A stretch of DNA of 64,000 nt from Fusobacteria bacterium ZRK30 (GTDB taxonomy: Bacteria; Fusobacteriota; Fusobacteriia; Fusobacteriales; Fusobacteriaceae). The position numbers and the translations under genes are program-made. The stretch lies in assembly GCA_024628785.1 (NCBI GenBank), contig CP102405.1, positions 1,054,001-1,118,000 of the forward strand, given 5' to 3'. Of this stretch, positions 51,591-59,787 are shown one piece after another. The notes beneath the pieces were generated by a model that ran no database searches, was not told where the DNA came from, and worked only from the letters and a program-made list of their open reading frames with translations. How positions within the stretch are numbered: position 1 is the stretch's first letter; every line of letters begins with the position of its first letter.

Positions 51591-52883
51591 ATGAATAAAT
51601 CTAACAAGATGACTATAGAGGAAAAAATGGCCATGAGATTAAGGGAAAAAAATAAAAAAGAAAATCCAAAAAAAGAAATAACAGATGAAAGTCATAAAAA
51701 TAAAGCAGAAAACAAAAAAAATGATAAAAAGAGTAAGCCAGAAGTTGTAAAAAAAGAGATGAAAAAACCAAATAAACCAAACAAATCAAACAAACCAAAT
51801 AAACCCAAAAAAGTAGAGAAAGCAGAGAAAGTTAAAGAGGAAGAATTAGCTATGCCGGCTCCTGCTGCTTGTGGAACAGAACCTTGTGATGAAAACTGTG
51901 TGAAAAAGAAGGCTGCCAAAGAGGAATTGAATAGAGATATTTTAGATGAAGAGTGGGAAGCTGAAAATAAGGCTGCAGATGCCAAGAAAAAAGTTGAAAA
52001 AAAACAATATAAGATCTTAGGGATTATGTTTGAAATAACTAGAAAAAGATATTACTTTGAAGTGGTAGATGAAGTTGAGTATGCAGTTGGAGATAGGGCT
52101 GTAGTAGATACTGCAAGAGGTAAGGAGATAGGGTTAGTATACATGGCTCCTAAAATGATGGGAGAAGAATCATTGGTATTGCCATTAAAGCCGGTAATTA
52201 GAAAGGCTACTCCAGAGGATAATCATCAGTTTGAAACTCTCAAAGCAGAAGCAGAAAAAGCTAATATTATAGGAAAAGAAAAGATCAAAAAACATGAACT
52301 GCCTATGAAGTTAGTAGCTACGGAATTTACCTTTGATAAATCAAAATTAATCTTTTACTTTACAGCAGAAGGCAGGATAGACTTTAGAAATTTAGTAAAG
52401 GAATTAGCAACTATATTTAAACTGAGAATAGAGCTGCGTCAAATAGGTGTAAGAGATGAAGCTAGAATATTAGGGAGTCTGGGAATCTGTGAGAAGGAAC
52501 TTTGCTGCAGGATCTATATCAATAAATTTGACTCAGTACTAATTAAGATGGCGAGAGATCAAGGACTGGTAATAAATCCTTCAAAAATTTCCGGAGCCTG
52601 CGGCAGACTACTTTGTTGTATTAAATATGAATATCAGCAATATGCTGAAGCTCTGTTAAAATGCCCGAGTATGGGGCAGACAGTAAGTGTGGAAAATAGC
52701 AGAGGAAAAGTAGTCGGGATAAATCCATTGAATGAATATCTATATGTAGATGTAGAAGGAAAAGGCAGAATGAGGTTGAATTTGGATGAGGTAAGTTTTG
52801 ATAAAAAAGAAGCCAGAAAACAACATAAATCTAAGAAAAAAACACCTGAAGAAGCAGCTGTGAAAGGATTGGAAGCAAAATAA
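51591..52883 (+). CDS. PSP1-domain protein, RicT/YaaT-like, with long basic N-terminus
   Basis: A 430-residue protein. Residues 1-145 are low-complexity and lysine-rich, with PNK/NKP repeats (KKPNKPNKSNKPNKPKK), followed by the cysteine cluster CGTEPCDENC. The PSP1 core follows: FEITRKRYYFEV, DRAVVDTARGKEIG, RDEARILGSLGICEKELCC and ISGACGRLLCCIKYEY, the cysteine pattern of RicT. In Bacillus RicT joins an Fe-S complex that assists RNase Y. The core is usual; the 145-residue front extension is not. Confidence 0.82.
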   Translation: MNKSNKMTIEEKMAMRLREKNKKENPKKEITDESHKNKAENKKNDKKSKPEVVKKEMKKPNKPNKSNKPNKPKKVEKAEKVKEEELAMPAPAACGTEPCDENCVKKKAAKEELNRDILDEEWEAENKAADAKKKVEKKQYKILGIMFEITRKRYYFEVVDEVEYAVGDRAVVDTARGKEIGLVYMAPKMMGEESLVLPLKPVIRKATPEDNHQFETLKAEAEKANIIGKEKIKKHELPMKLVATEFTFDKSKLIFYFTAEGRIDFRNLVKELATIFKLRIELRQIGVRDEARILGSLGICEKELCCRIYINKFDSVLIKMARDQGLVINPSKISGACGRLLCCIKYEYQQYAEALLKCPSMGQTVSVENSRGKVVGINPLNEYLYVDVEGKGRMRLNLDEVSFDKKEARKQHKSKKKTPEEAAVKGLEAK

Positions 52884-53548
52884 TGAGAACAGATGAAAAT
52901 TTAGAACCCCTGGATCATGGGATGGTTATTTTACAGAAAAAAGATGGATTTAGGTTTGGGGAAGATGCTGTTATGGTGGCAGAATTTTTTAGACCAGCTA
53001 AAAATGGGAAGCTTTTGGATATAGGGACAGGAACGGGGATAATCTCCCTTATTCTGTCTAGAAATCCCAAGATAGATAATATTACATCGGTAGAGATCCA
53101 GGAAGAGATGGCTGGTATGGCCAAAAGAAGTGTAGAAAAAAATGATCTTGGAGAAAAAATAGAGGTCCTCAATATAGATATAAAAAAATTGAACAGAGGG
53201 AATACCTATGACTATATAGTAAGTAACCCACCTTATATGAAAAGTTCCAATGGGAAGGTAAATCCCCACTCTATGAAAGCGATTTCCAGACATGAAATCA
53301 CTTTAAATTTGAAAGAATTGATAGATGAGAGTAAGAGACTTCTAAAACCAGGAGGTACTCTGACACTGATCTATAGGAGTGAGAGGATGGTAGAACTACT
53401 TAATAATCTATCTCAATCTGGATTTTATCCAAAGAGGATACAAAATATATTCAGTGAAAATACTAAAGTCTCCAAGCTTTTTATGATTGAAGCTGTCAAG
53501 GGGAAAAATAAAGGTTTTGAATTTTTAGAGCCCCTGTATATAAAATAA
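52883..53548 (+). CDS. tRNA1(Val) A37 N6-methyltransferase-like (TrmN6 family)
   Basis: A 221-residue methyltransferase. It carries DHGMVILQKKDGFRFGEDAVMVAEFF, the SAM loop LLDIGTGTGIISLIL and catalytic NPPY (SNPPYMKSSNGKVNPH), all as in TrmN6/YfiC. It methylates an adenine in tRNA. Its ATG overlaps the stop codon of the RicT-like gene by one base (TAATG), so translation is coupled. Confidence 0.9.
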   Translation: MRTDENLEPLDHGMVILQKKDGFRFGEDAVMVAEFFRPAKNGKLLDIGTGTGIISLILSRNPKIDNITSVEIQEEMAGMAKRSVEKNDLGEKIEVLNIDIKKLNRGNTYDYIVSNPPYMKSSNGKVNPHSMKAISRHEITLNLKELIDESKRLLKPGGTLTLIYRSERMVELLNNLSQSGFYPKRIQNIFSENTKVSKLFMIEAVKGKNKGFEFLEPLYIK

Positions 53549-53609
53549 AAGAGATAATATAATATTAATCTATAACTAAAATTTTAAACTATACATTTTG
53601 AATTTTTAA

Positions 53610-53637
53610 CTAAAAAGAGGCGTTGCCTCTTTTTTAG
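53610..53637 (+). terminator. Terminator after the tRNA methyltransferase gene
   Basis: CTAAAAAGAGGC pairs with GCCTCTTTTTTAG around GTT. Confidence 0.88.
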
Positions 53638-53763
53638 TATACGAAAAATTCTAAAATTTTTATAAAAATAAAGTTAAAAAAATGTCGTATTCTGCATAAC
53701 TGGATGAAACATCACGTTTCTTTTATTTTGTGGTATAATAGGAGAATAGAAGGTGAATAAATA

Positions 53764-56199
53764 ATGATATTAGAAAAAATTTCAGAAGATATAATAGAAA
53801 AGATGAAAGAAGAAATTGAGAACGCCCATGGAAATGAGGTGTTTTTTCGTGGTATTCCAAATAATGAAGGAATAGTAGATGAGATAGAGGTGATTGCCAG
53901 AGGAAACAAAGGATCGGTCCCGGCTCTTCTCAAGAGGATGAAAAAAAAGGAAGTAATAATCCATAACCATCCTTCGGGATATCTATATCCATCTGATGCA
54001 GATGTAGCTGTGGCTTCTATGTATTCTGATCAAAAAGATGGAGCTTCATATATTGTAAATAATAGTGTAGATGACATCTATGTCATGGTAGAGATAAATA
54101 AAACAGAGATTCAAAAGATAGATATAGGGCCCTACTTTGAGGAGAAAGGTCTTTTAGCAGGAATATTTAAGGGATTTGAGTATAGGAAAGAACAATTTCA
54201 TATGGCTAAACATATTGAGGAGGGACTCAATAATAAAACTAAGGTTGTAGTAGAAGCAGGGACAGGAACTGGAAAAACCCTCGCTTATCTAATACCCAGT
54301 ATAGAGTGGGCTGTAAAAAATGAGAAAAAAGTAATTATTACAACAAATACTATAAATTTACAGGAACAGCTCCTCCACAAAGATATCCCCATAGTTAAAA
54401 AACTGCTGCCACAGAAATTTACCTATGTTTTGGTTAAGGGCAGGGGAAACTACCTGTGTAATAGAAAGGCGGCTAATATAGGGATTGGAGGAAGTTCAGA
54501 GATCGATGAGATGAGTAGTTCTCAAAAAGATCAGGTAAGCTATATATTGAAGTGGTTTAAATCCACTGAAGCCGGTGATAAGGGCGAACTCCCCTTTGAG
54601 GTAGATTATATAGTTTGGGAACAGTTTATGAGCGAAACGGATATATGTGCAGGGAGTAAGTGTGCTTTTAAGGAGAGCTGCTTCTTTTTAAAATCCAGGG
54701 AGGAAAAGAAAAAGGCCGATGTGTTGATCACCAATCACCATATGTTTTTTGCTGATTTATCCATACGAAAGGAAGTGGGATTCAATACAGATTATTCAAT
54801 ATTCCCGGACTATGATTTGGTAGTATTTGATGAAGCCCATAATATAGAGAATGTTGCCAGGGATTATTTTTCTTATGAGGCGTCTAAATATTCATTTAAT
54901 AAGACGATGAACAACATCCATCACATAGGAAAGAAAAAAGATTCCAGCAAGTATACAGGTCTTTTGAATTATTTGAGAAACATAAAATATAAGGGGTATG
55001 ATTCTATAAAAAAGGAGATCATAGAAGAGTTGATATCCCGGCATATAGATCTGTCTAACCGTGGAAATGAATACTATCTAAAGGTTATAGAAGCCTTTGC
55101 AGGACAGTCCCAGGGGAATATCAGTCTTCGTCTGAGAAAGGAAGAGTTAAAACACTGGGAACACTGGGAAACATTGAAGGAGCTGGAAGAAGAGATGCTT
55201 CTGACCTACAATGCCTATATGAGAAGACTGAAGAGTTTAACCCGGGTAATAAAGGATATCGACGATGAAACAGGAATAATAAGTGATTTCACAAAATATA
55301 CCGAGAGGCTGGAAACATATTTTTCCAACTATAATTTCATAAAAGAGATGGATGATAAAAACTTTATCTATTGGATATCTCTGAACCAAAAAAAGAGTAA
55401 TGTAAAATTTGTAGCGACACCTTTAAAAATAAGTGATGAATTGGATGAGAATCTATATTCTAACTTGGAACATATGGTGTTTACCTCTGCAACGATAGCA
55501 ATTAACGGCAGTTTTAAATATTTTAAAAAATCTATAGGACTTCATGAGGAGGTCTTGGAAAAGATAATCGATTCACCCTTTGATTATGACAGACAGATGA
55601 AGGTATATATTCCAAGGGATCTTCCATCTCCTACAGATCGTGGGTTTTTAGACGGGATAAAAGATTTTGTAGAAAAACTTATAAAGAGGACAAAGGGGAA
55701 CACATTTTTATTGTTTACCTCATATTCTACATTAAATTACCTATACTTTATGTTGAAAGACAGACTAGAAGATGAAGGGTATGAATTGTTTATCCAGGGG
55801 CAGGCACCGAGGAATCAATTGGTGGATATGTATAAAAAAAGTACTAAACCTGTACTCTTTGGGACAGCATCATTTTGGGAAGGGGTAGACGTGAAGGGAG
55901 ATAAGCTAAGCTCTGTAATCATAGTTAAACTGCCATTTAAAGTACCCAGTGATCCTGTGGTAGAAGCCATCATAGAAAATTTAAATGATGAGGGGAAAAA
56001 TGCCTTTATGGAATACCAGATACCTGAATCAATAATTAAATTTAAACAGGGAATCGGGAGGCTTATCAGGAGCTGCGATGATAGAGGTGTAATAACAATT
56101 TTAGACAATAGAATTATAAGAAAACGATATGGGAGTCTATTTATAGATTCAATTCCAACAAGAAATATTCATATAAAAAACAAAGATAATATCATATAG
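53764..56199 (+). CDS. DinG-type Fe-S helicase with N-terminal JAMM (RadC-like) domain
   Basis: An 811-residue two-part protein. Residues 1-125 carry a JAMM site: Glu 25, then HNHPSGYLYPSDAD (67-80), the same spacing as in RadC. The helicase begins about 140. It has Walker A EAGTGTGKTLAY (164-175), four cysteines between LCNRKAA and KESCFF that should hold a 4Fe-4S cluster, and the DEAH box VVFDEAHNIENVARDY. The C-terminal motifs are GTASFWEGVDVKG and FKQGIGRLIRS. DinG/XPD enzymes unwind DNA 5' to 3'. The usual DinG lacks the front domain (some have an exonuclease instead). Confidence 0.85.
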   Translation: MILEKISEDIIEKMKEEIENAHGNEVFFRGIPNNEGIVDEIEVIARGNKGSVPALLKRMKKKEVIIHNHPSGYLYPSDADVAVASMYSDQKDGASYIVNNSVDDIYVMVEINKTEIQKIDIGPYFEEKGLLAGIFKGFEYRKEQFHMAKHIEEGLNNKTKVVVEAGTGTGKTLAYLIPSIEWAVKNEKKVIITTNTINLQEQLLHKDIPIVKKLLPQKFTYVLVKGRGNYLCNRKAANIGIGGSSEIDEMSSSQKDQVSYILKWFKSTEAGDKGELPFEVDYIVWEQFMSETDICAGSKCAFKESCFFLKSREEKKKADVLITNHHMFFADLSIRKEVGFNTDYSIFPDYDLVVFDEAHNIENVARDYFSYEASKYSFNKTMNNIHHIGKKKDSSKYTGLLNYLRNIKYKGYDSIKKEIIEELISRHIDLSNRGNEYYLKVIEAFAGQSQGNISLRLRKEELKHWEHWETLKELEEEMLLTYNAYMRRLKSLTRVIKDIDDETGIISDFTKYTERLETYFSNYNFIKEMDDKNFIYWISLNQKKSNVKFVATPLKISDELDENLYSNLEHMVFTSATIAINGSFKYFKKSIGLHEEVLEKIIDSPFDYDRQMKVYIPRDLPSPTDRGFLDGIKDFVEKLIKRTKGNTFLLFTSYSTLNYLYFMLKDRLEDEGYELFIQGQAPRNQLVDMYKKSTKPVLFGTASFWEGVDVKGDKLSSVIIVKLPFKVPSDPVVEAIIENLNDEGKNAFMEYQIPESIIKFKQGIGRLIRSCDDRGVITILDNRIIRKRYGSLFIDSIPTRNIHIKNKDNII

Positions 56200-56221
56200 G
56201 AATGGTATTGGAGGAAAAATT

Positions 56222-58294
56222 ATGAAGAAGATTGAACTTTTTGGTAGAAGGTTGACAATTGGGTTTGAAAAAAAAGAAAAAATGAAAAAAGAGATTAAAG
56301 ATCTTGAATATTCTGCAAAGGAAGTAGTCAATGAGAAAGTAGTATATCTTATCCTAATCTTGGTTCTGACTGTAGTCAGTGCGAATACATATTTATTTAA
56401 CGGTTATTTAAAATTAGGAGACGTAGCCATAAGGGATATAGTCGCTCCTACAGATATAATTTATAATGATACAGCTGCAAAGGAAAGGATAATCTCTGAA
56501 ATAATAGAAAATTCCAGAAAGGAATATATAAGTGTAGGAAGTGTAGAAGAAGCTACTATTCAGAGGGTAAAAGTTTTTTTTGAACAAATAAAAAAAGAAA
56601 AAAAAGTAGAATCCGAATTAGCTTATCAGAATATAAAAAATAGTTTTAATATCGAAATTTCATCTGAACTTTTTACATATTTATTTGAAAAATCAGATAA
56701 GGAATTAGATGACCTGAGGGATAAATATTTAAACGATATAAAGATCCTATATAAGCAGGGAGTTAAAAAAGACGGAAATCTATTGAGGCTCAATAGTTTA
56801 TTTGAGAAAATTGAGGAATTGGATTCTTATGAAGAAAATTTTATGAAAATTTTTATCAAACCTAACTATATCTTAGACAGTGAAAAAACGGAAGAATTAC
56901 TCAACGAAAAGATAGACCAGGTAAAAAATGTTTCGGTCCGTATAAATGCCGGGTCGGTAATTTTAAAAAAAGGTGAGGCAGTTTCAGAGAGTAAGGTAAT
57001 CATATTAAAAAATGCAGGACTGTATGGGAAAACCAGTAAGGTAATAAAGTTTATGGGAACACTTATCTATCTGTTTATATTATCCATAGTATTTAAAAAT
57101 ATTTGTACGAAGTTTCTGTTCAATGAAATAAGAAAAAAAAGTTATTATAGTGCTATAATGCTATCTATTGCTGTAGGAATAATATCTTTCAGGGTTATAG
57201 ATCCCAACTGGAAATATATTCTCCCTATAGAAACAGTATTTATCCTGTTGGGAATCCTGATAAATGTAAAAACCAGTTTGATTATAGGTGGATTTTTGAT
57301 CCTCTATGGTATTCCATTAAATGGATTTAGTATAGAATATCTGGTTATAGAAATATTCAGTTTGATAGTTTCGTTATATCTGATAACAAAAATAAAAAAT
57401 AGAACAAATATTATCAATACAGGGATATATATAGGGATGACAAAGGTGTTTATAGTGTTGACTATAGCAGTTGGTATGAATATGGAGTTCATAGACAGTC
57501 TGATTAAGAGTGGGGTATTATTTTTGTCGGGAGCTTTTACAGGGATGTTAACTATAGCTCTCCTCCCATATTTTGAGAGGACATTTAATATTTTGACAGA
57601 TATAAAACTGCTGGAATTAGGAGACCTGTCCCAGCCACTGCTCAGACGGCTATCGGTAAATGCTCCCGGGACATTCCATCATTCTATGATGGTAGCGACC
57701 CTCTCAGAGCAGGCTACAGAAGCTATAGGCGGTAACCATGTACTGGCTAGAGTTGCATCTTATTACCATGATATAGGAAAGATGAAAAGGCCGCAGTTTT
57801 ATGTGGAAAATCAGGCTGATGGAGTAAATCCGCATAATAATCTGAGTCCTACTTTGAGTACCCTTATAATCACATCTCACACTAGAGACGGTGACGAGAT
57901 GGGAAGGGAATATAATCTGCCAAAGGAAATAAGGGATATTATGTATGAGCATCAGGGGACAACGTTACTGGCTTACTTTTATAATAAAGCAAAACAAAAT
58001 AATCCTCATTTAGAGGAAAGTGACTTCAGGTATAGCGGACCTAAACCTAGGAGTAAGGAATCGGCAGTAATAATGCTGGCAGATTCCATCGAGGCAGCAG
58101 TAAGATCATTGGATGAAAAAACGCCGGTGACAATAGAAAAGATGCTGAGAAAAATTATAGGGTCAAAGATCGAGGAGCAGCAGCTTTCAGATGCAGACCT
58201 TACATTTAAAGAGATTGAAATTATAATTCAAAGTTTTACAAAGATACTTATGAGTATCCATCATGTAAGGATAAAATATCCGGGACAAAAATAA
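56222..58294 (+). CDS. pgpH: Cyclic-di-AMP phosphodiesterase PgpH (7TM-HD family)
   Basis: A 690-residue membrane protein. A first helix (~residue 40), an extracytoplasmic 7TMR-HDED domain (60-270), about seven helices (275-455) and a C-terminal HD domain are seen. The HD site reads FHHSMMVATLSEQATEAIGGN and ASYYHDIGKMKRPQFYVENQ, with a later HTRDGDEMGREYNLP. It hydrolyses c-di-AMP to pApA. The pgpH-ybeY-dgkA order is widely conserved in low-GC bacteria. Confidence 0.95.
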   Translation: MKKIELFGRRLTIGFEKKEKMKKEIKDLEYSAKEVVNEKVVYLILILVLTVVSANTYLFNGYLKLGDVAIRDIVAPTDIIYNDTAAKERIISEIIENSRKEYISVGSVEEATIQRVKVFFEQIKKEKKVESELAYQNIKNSFNIEISSELFTYLFEKSDKELDDLRDKYLNDIKILYKQGVKKDGNLLRLNSLFEKIEELDSYEENFMKIFIKPNYILDSEKTEELLNEKIDQVKNVSVRINAGSVILKKGEAVSESKVIILKNAGLYGKTSKVIKFMGTLIYLFILSIVFKNICTKFLFNEIRKKSYYSAIMLSIAVGIISFRVIDPNWKYILPIETVFILLGILINVKTSLIIGGFLILYGIPLNGFSIEYLVIEIFSLIVSLYLITKIKNRTNIINTGIYIGMTKVFIVLTIAVGMNMEFIDSLIKSGVLFLSGAFTGMLTIALLPYFERTFNILTDIKLLELGDLSQPLLRRLSVNAPGTFHHSMMVATLSEQATEAIGGNHVLARVASYYHDIGKMKRPQFYVENQADGVNPHNNLSPTLSTLIITSHTRDGDEMGREYNLPKEIRDIMYEHQGTTLLAYFYNKAKQNNPHLEESDFRYSGPKPRSKESAVIMLADSIEAAVRSLDEKTPVTIEKMLRKIIGSKIEEQQLSDADLTFKEIEIIIQSFTKILMSIHHVRIKYPGQK

Positions 58295-58341
58295 TTAACT
58301 GATATAGGAAAAAATAAAAGAATAAAATTGCAGGAGGAAAA

Positions 58342-58812
58342 ATGGAAATAACTGTTGAATTAACTAAGGGAATAGAGGGATATGATGAATTTATAGATTT
58401 AGAGACTGTAGAAGATTATATAAAAACTGTTATAGAGGATGAGTATAGCAACGAAAGAGATGTCTATATGTCACTTTTACTGACTAACAATGAAAATATA
58501 CAAGCTGTAAACAGAGATTACAGGGATAAAGATCAGCCTACAGATGTGATCTCGTTTGCCTATCTAGACAATGAAGATGATTTTCAATTAGGGCCTTATT
58601 TGACCCTGGGTGATATAGTAATATCTTTAGAGAGAGTAGAGGAGCAGGCCAGTGACTATAACCATAGTTTTAAAAGAGAGTTTTACTATGTATTGACACA
58701 CGGGATCTTACACCTGTTAGGTTATGATCATATAGAGGATGAGGATAAAAAAATAATGAGAAAGAAAGAGGAAGAGATCCTAAAGAAACACGGATATAGC
58801 AGAGATATTTAA
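58342..58812 (+). CDS. ybeY: Endoribonuclease YbeY
   Basis: A 156-residue zinc metalloprotein with HGILHLLGYDHIEDED, the three-histidine site, and DKDQPTDVISFAY. It functions in 16S rRNA 3' end maturation and ribosome quality control. AGGAGG precedes ATG. It lies 47 bp after pgpH. Confidence 0.96.
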   Translation: MEITVELTKGIEGYDEFIDLETVEDYIKTVIEDEYSNERDVYMSLLLTNNENIQAVNRDYRDKDQPTDVISFAYLDNEDDFQLGPYLTLGDIVISLERVEEQASDYNHSFKREFYYVLTHGILHLLGYDHIEDEDKKIMRKKEEEILKKHGYSRDI

Positions 58813-58980
58813 AGTTATTTTAAATATTTCTAGACTAAAAAAGTTATGGGAATCTAAATAGGATTTTATGGCTGAGCCCTAATGGCAGTGATTAAAACCA
58901 ATAAGAAAAAGGAAATTATCCCATATAGAGATATAATGAATTAAAAGTTTTTATTTTAAGATTAAAAGGCTGAATAGTTG

Positions 58981-59038
58981 GCGAAATAGATCTGAGGTTT
59001 ACTTTGTAGCTTTTTAAGTTATCGATTATAAGTTTCGC
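58981..59038 (+). promoter_or_regulatory. Possible structured leader before the DgkA-PAP2 gene
   Basis: GCGAAA (58981-58986) can pair with TTTCGC (59033-59038), closing a ~46-nt loop, 23 bp before the start codon. A TATAAT lies at 58932-58937. The gap 58813-59061 shows no ORF and no known RNA class. Confidence 0.3.
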
Positions 59039-59061
59039 TGTAGGCGGTTTGAGGTGGTTTT

Positions 59062-59775
59062 ATGACAAAAAAAATAACTAAAAATGGTAAGTTTAGTGAA
59101 AGCATAAATTATGCCCTGGAGGGAATAGTTACGGCTATAAAAACTGAACGAAATATGAGGGTTCATATATTTGCCGGAATTTTAGTGATTATACTGAGTC
59201 TTATTTTTGGCGTAACAGGATCTGATCTGAAAAGTCTTTCTTTTGCTATATCTCTGGTATTCTTTGCAGAACTTATGAATACTGCTATAGAAGCCGCTGT
59301 GGATATCAGTACAACAAGGTATCACCCACTGGCTAAAAAAGCCAAAGATGTAGCAGCTGGAGCGGTACTTGTAGTATCTCTCAATGCTCTGGTGATAGGT
59401 TATATAATTTTTAGTGAAAAATTAAAAAAAGATACTTTTGAGGTCTTTAGATTGTTGAAATCTTCTTATGTGGACACTGTTTTACTTATAATATTTATAG
59501 TGGTAATTGGAGTTTTTATAATTAAATCTTACTATAAAAAAGGGAAGTTGTTACATGGAGGAATGCCCAGCGGACATTCAGCAGTAGCTTTTGGACTCTG
59601 GGTAGGAGTATCTTATGCTACAGAAAATATAGTGGTAACAATACTAACTTTTGGAATAGCACTTTTAGTGGCTCAGTCTAGGATCGAAGGCCGAATTCAC
59701 TCTCCTAAAGAGGTTATGGCAGGGAGTATCTTAGGGACATTTGTTACCTATATTTTATTGAGATTGATATTTTAA
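59062..59775 (+). CDS. Fused DgkA-type kinase and PAP2 phosphatase
   Basis: A 237-residue membrane protein. Residues 1-115 are a DgkA-type (undecaprenol/diacylglycerol) kinase: NYALEGIVTAIKTERNMRVH, FFAELMNTAIEAAVD and HPLAKKAKDVAAGAVL. Residues 130-237 are a PAP2 phosphatase with GGMPSGHSAVAFG and SRIEGRIHSPKEVMAG. One half would phosphorylate a lipid alcohol and the other would remove phosphate from a lipid phosphate or pyrophosphate. Relevant to undecaprenyl carrier recycling. GAGGTGG precedes ATG. Confidence 0.9.
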   Translation: MTKKITKNGKFSESINYALEGIVTAIKTERNMRVHIFAGILVIILSLIFGVTGSDLKSLSFAISLVFFAELMNTAIEAAVDISTTRYHPLAKKAKDVAAGAVLVVSLNALVIGYIIFSEKLKKDTFEVFRLLKSSYVDTVLLIIFIVVIGVFIIKSYYKKGKLLHGGMPSGHSAVAFGLWVGVSYATENIVVTILTFGIALLVAQSRIEGRIHSPKEVMAGSILGTFVTYILLRLIF

Positions 59776-59787
59776 GGTGGTAAAATT

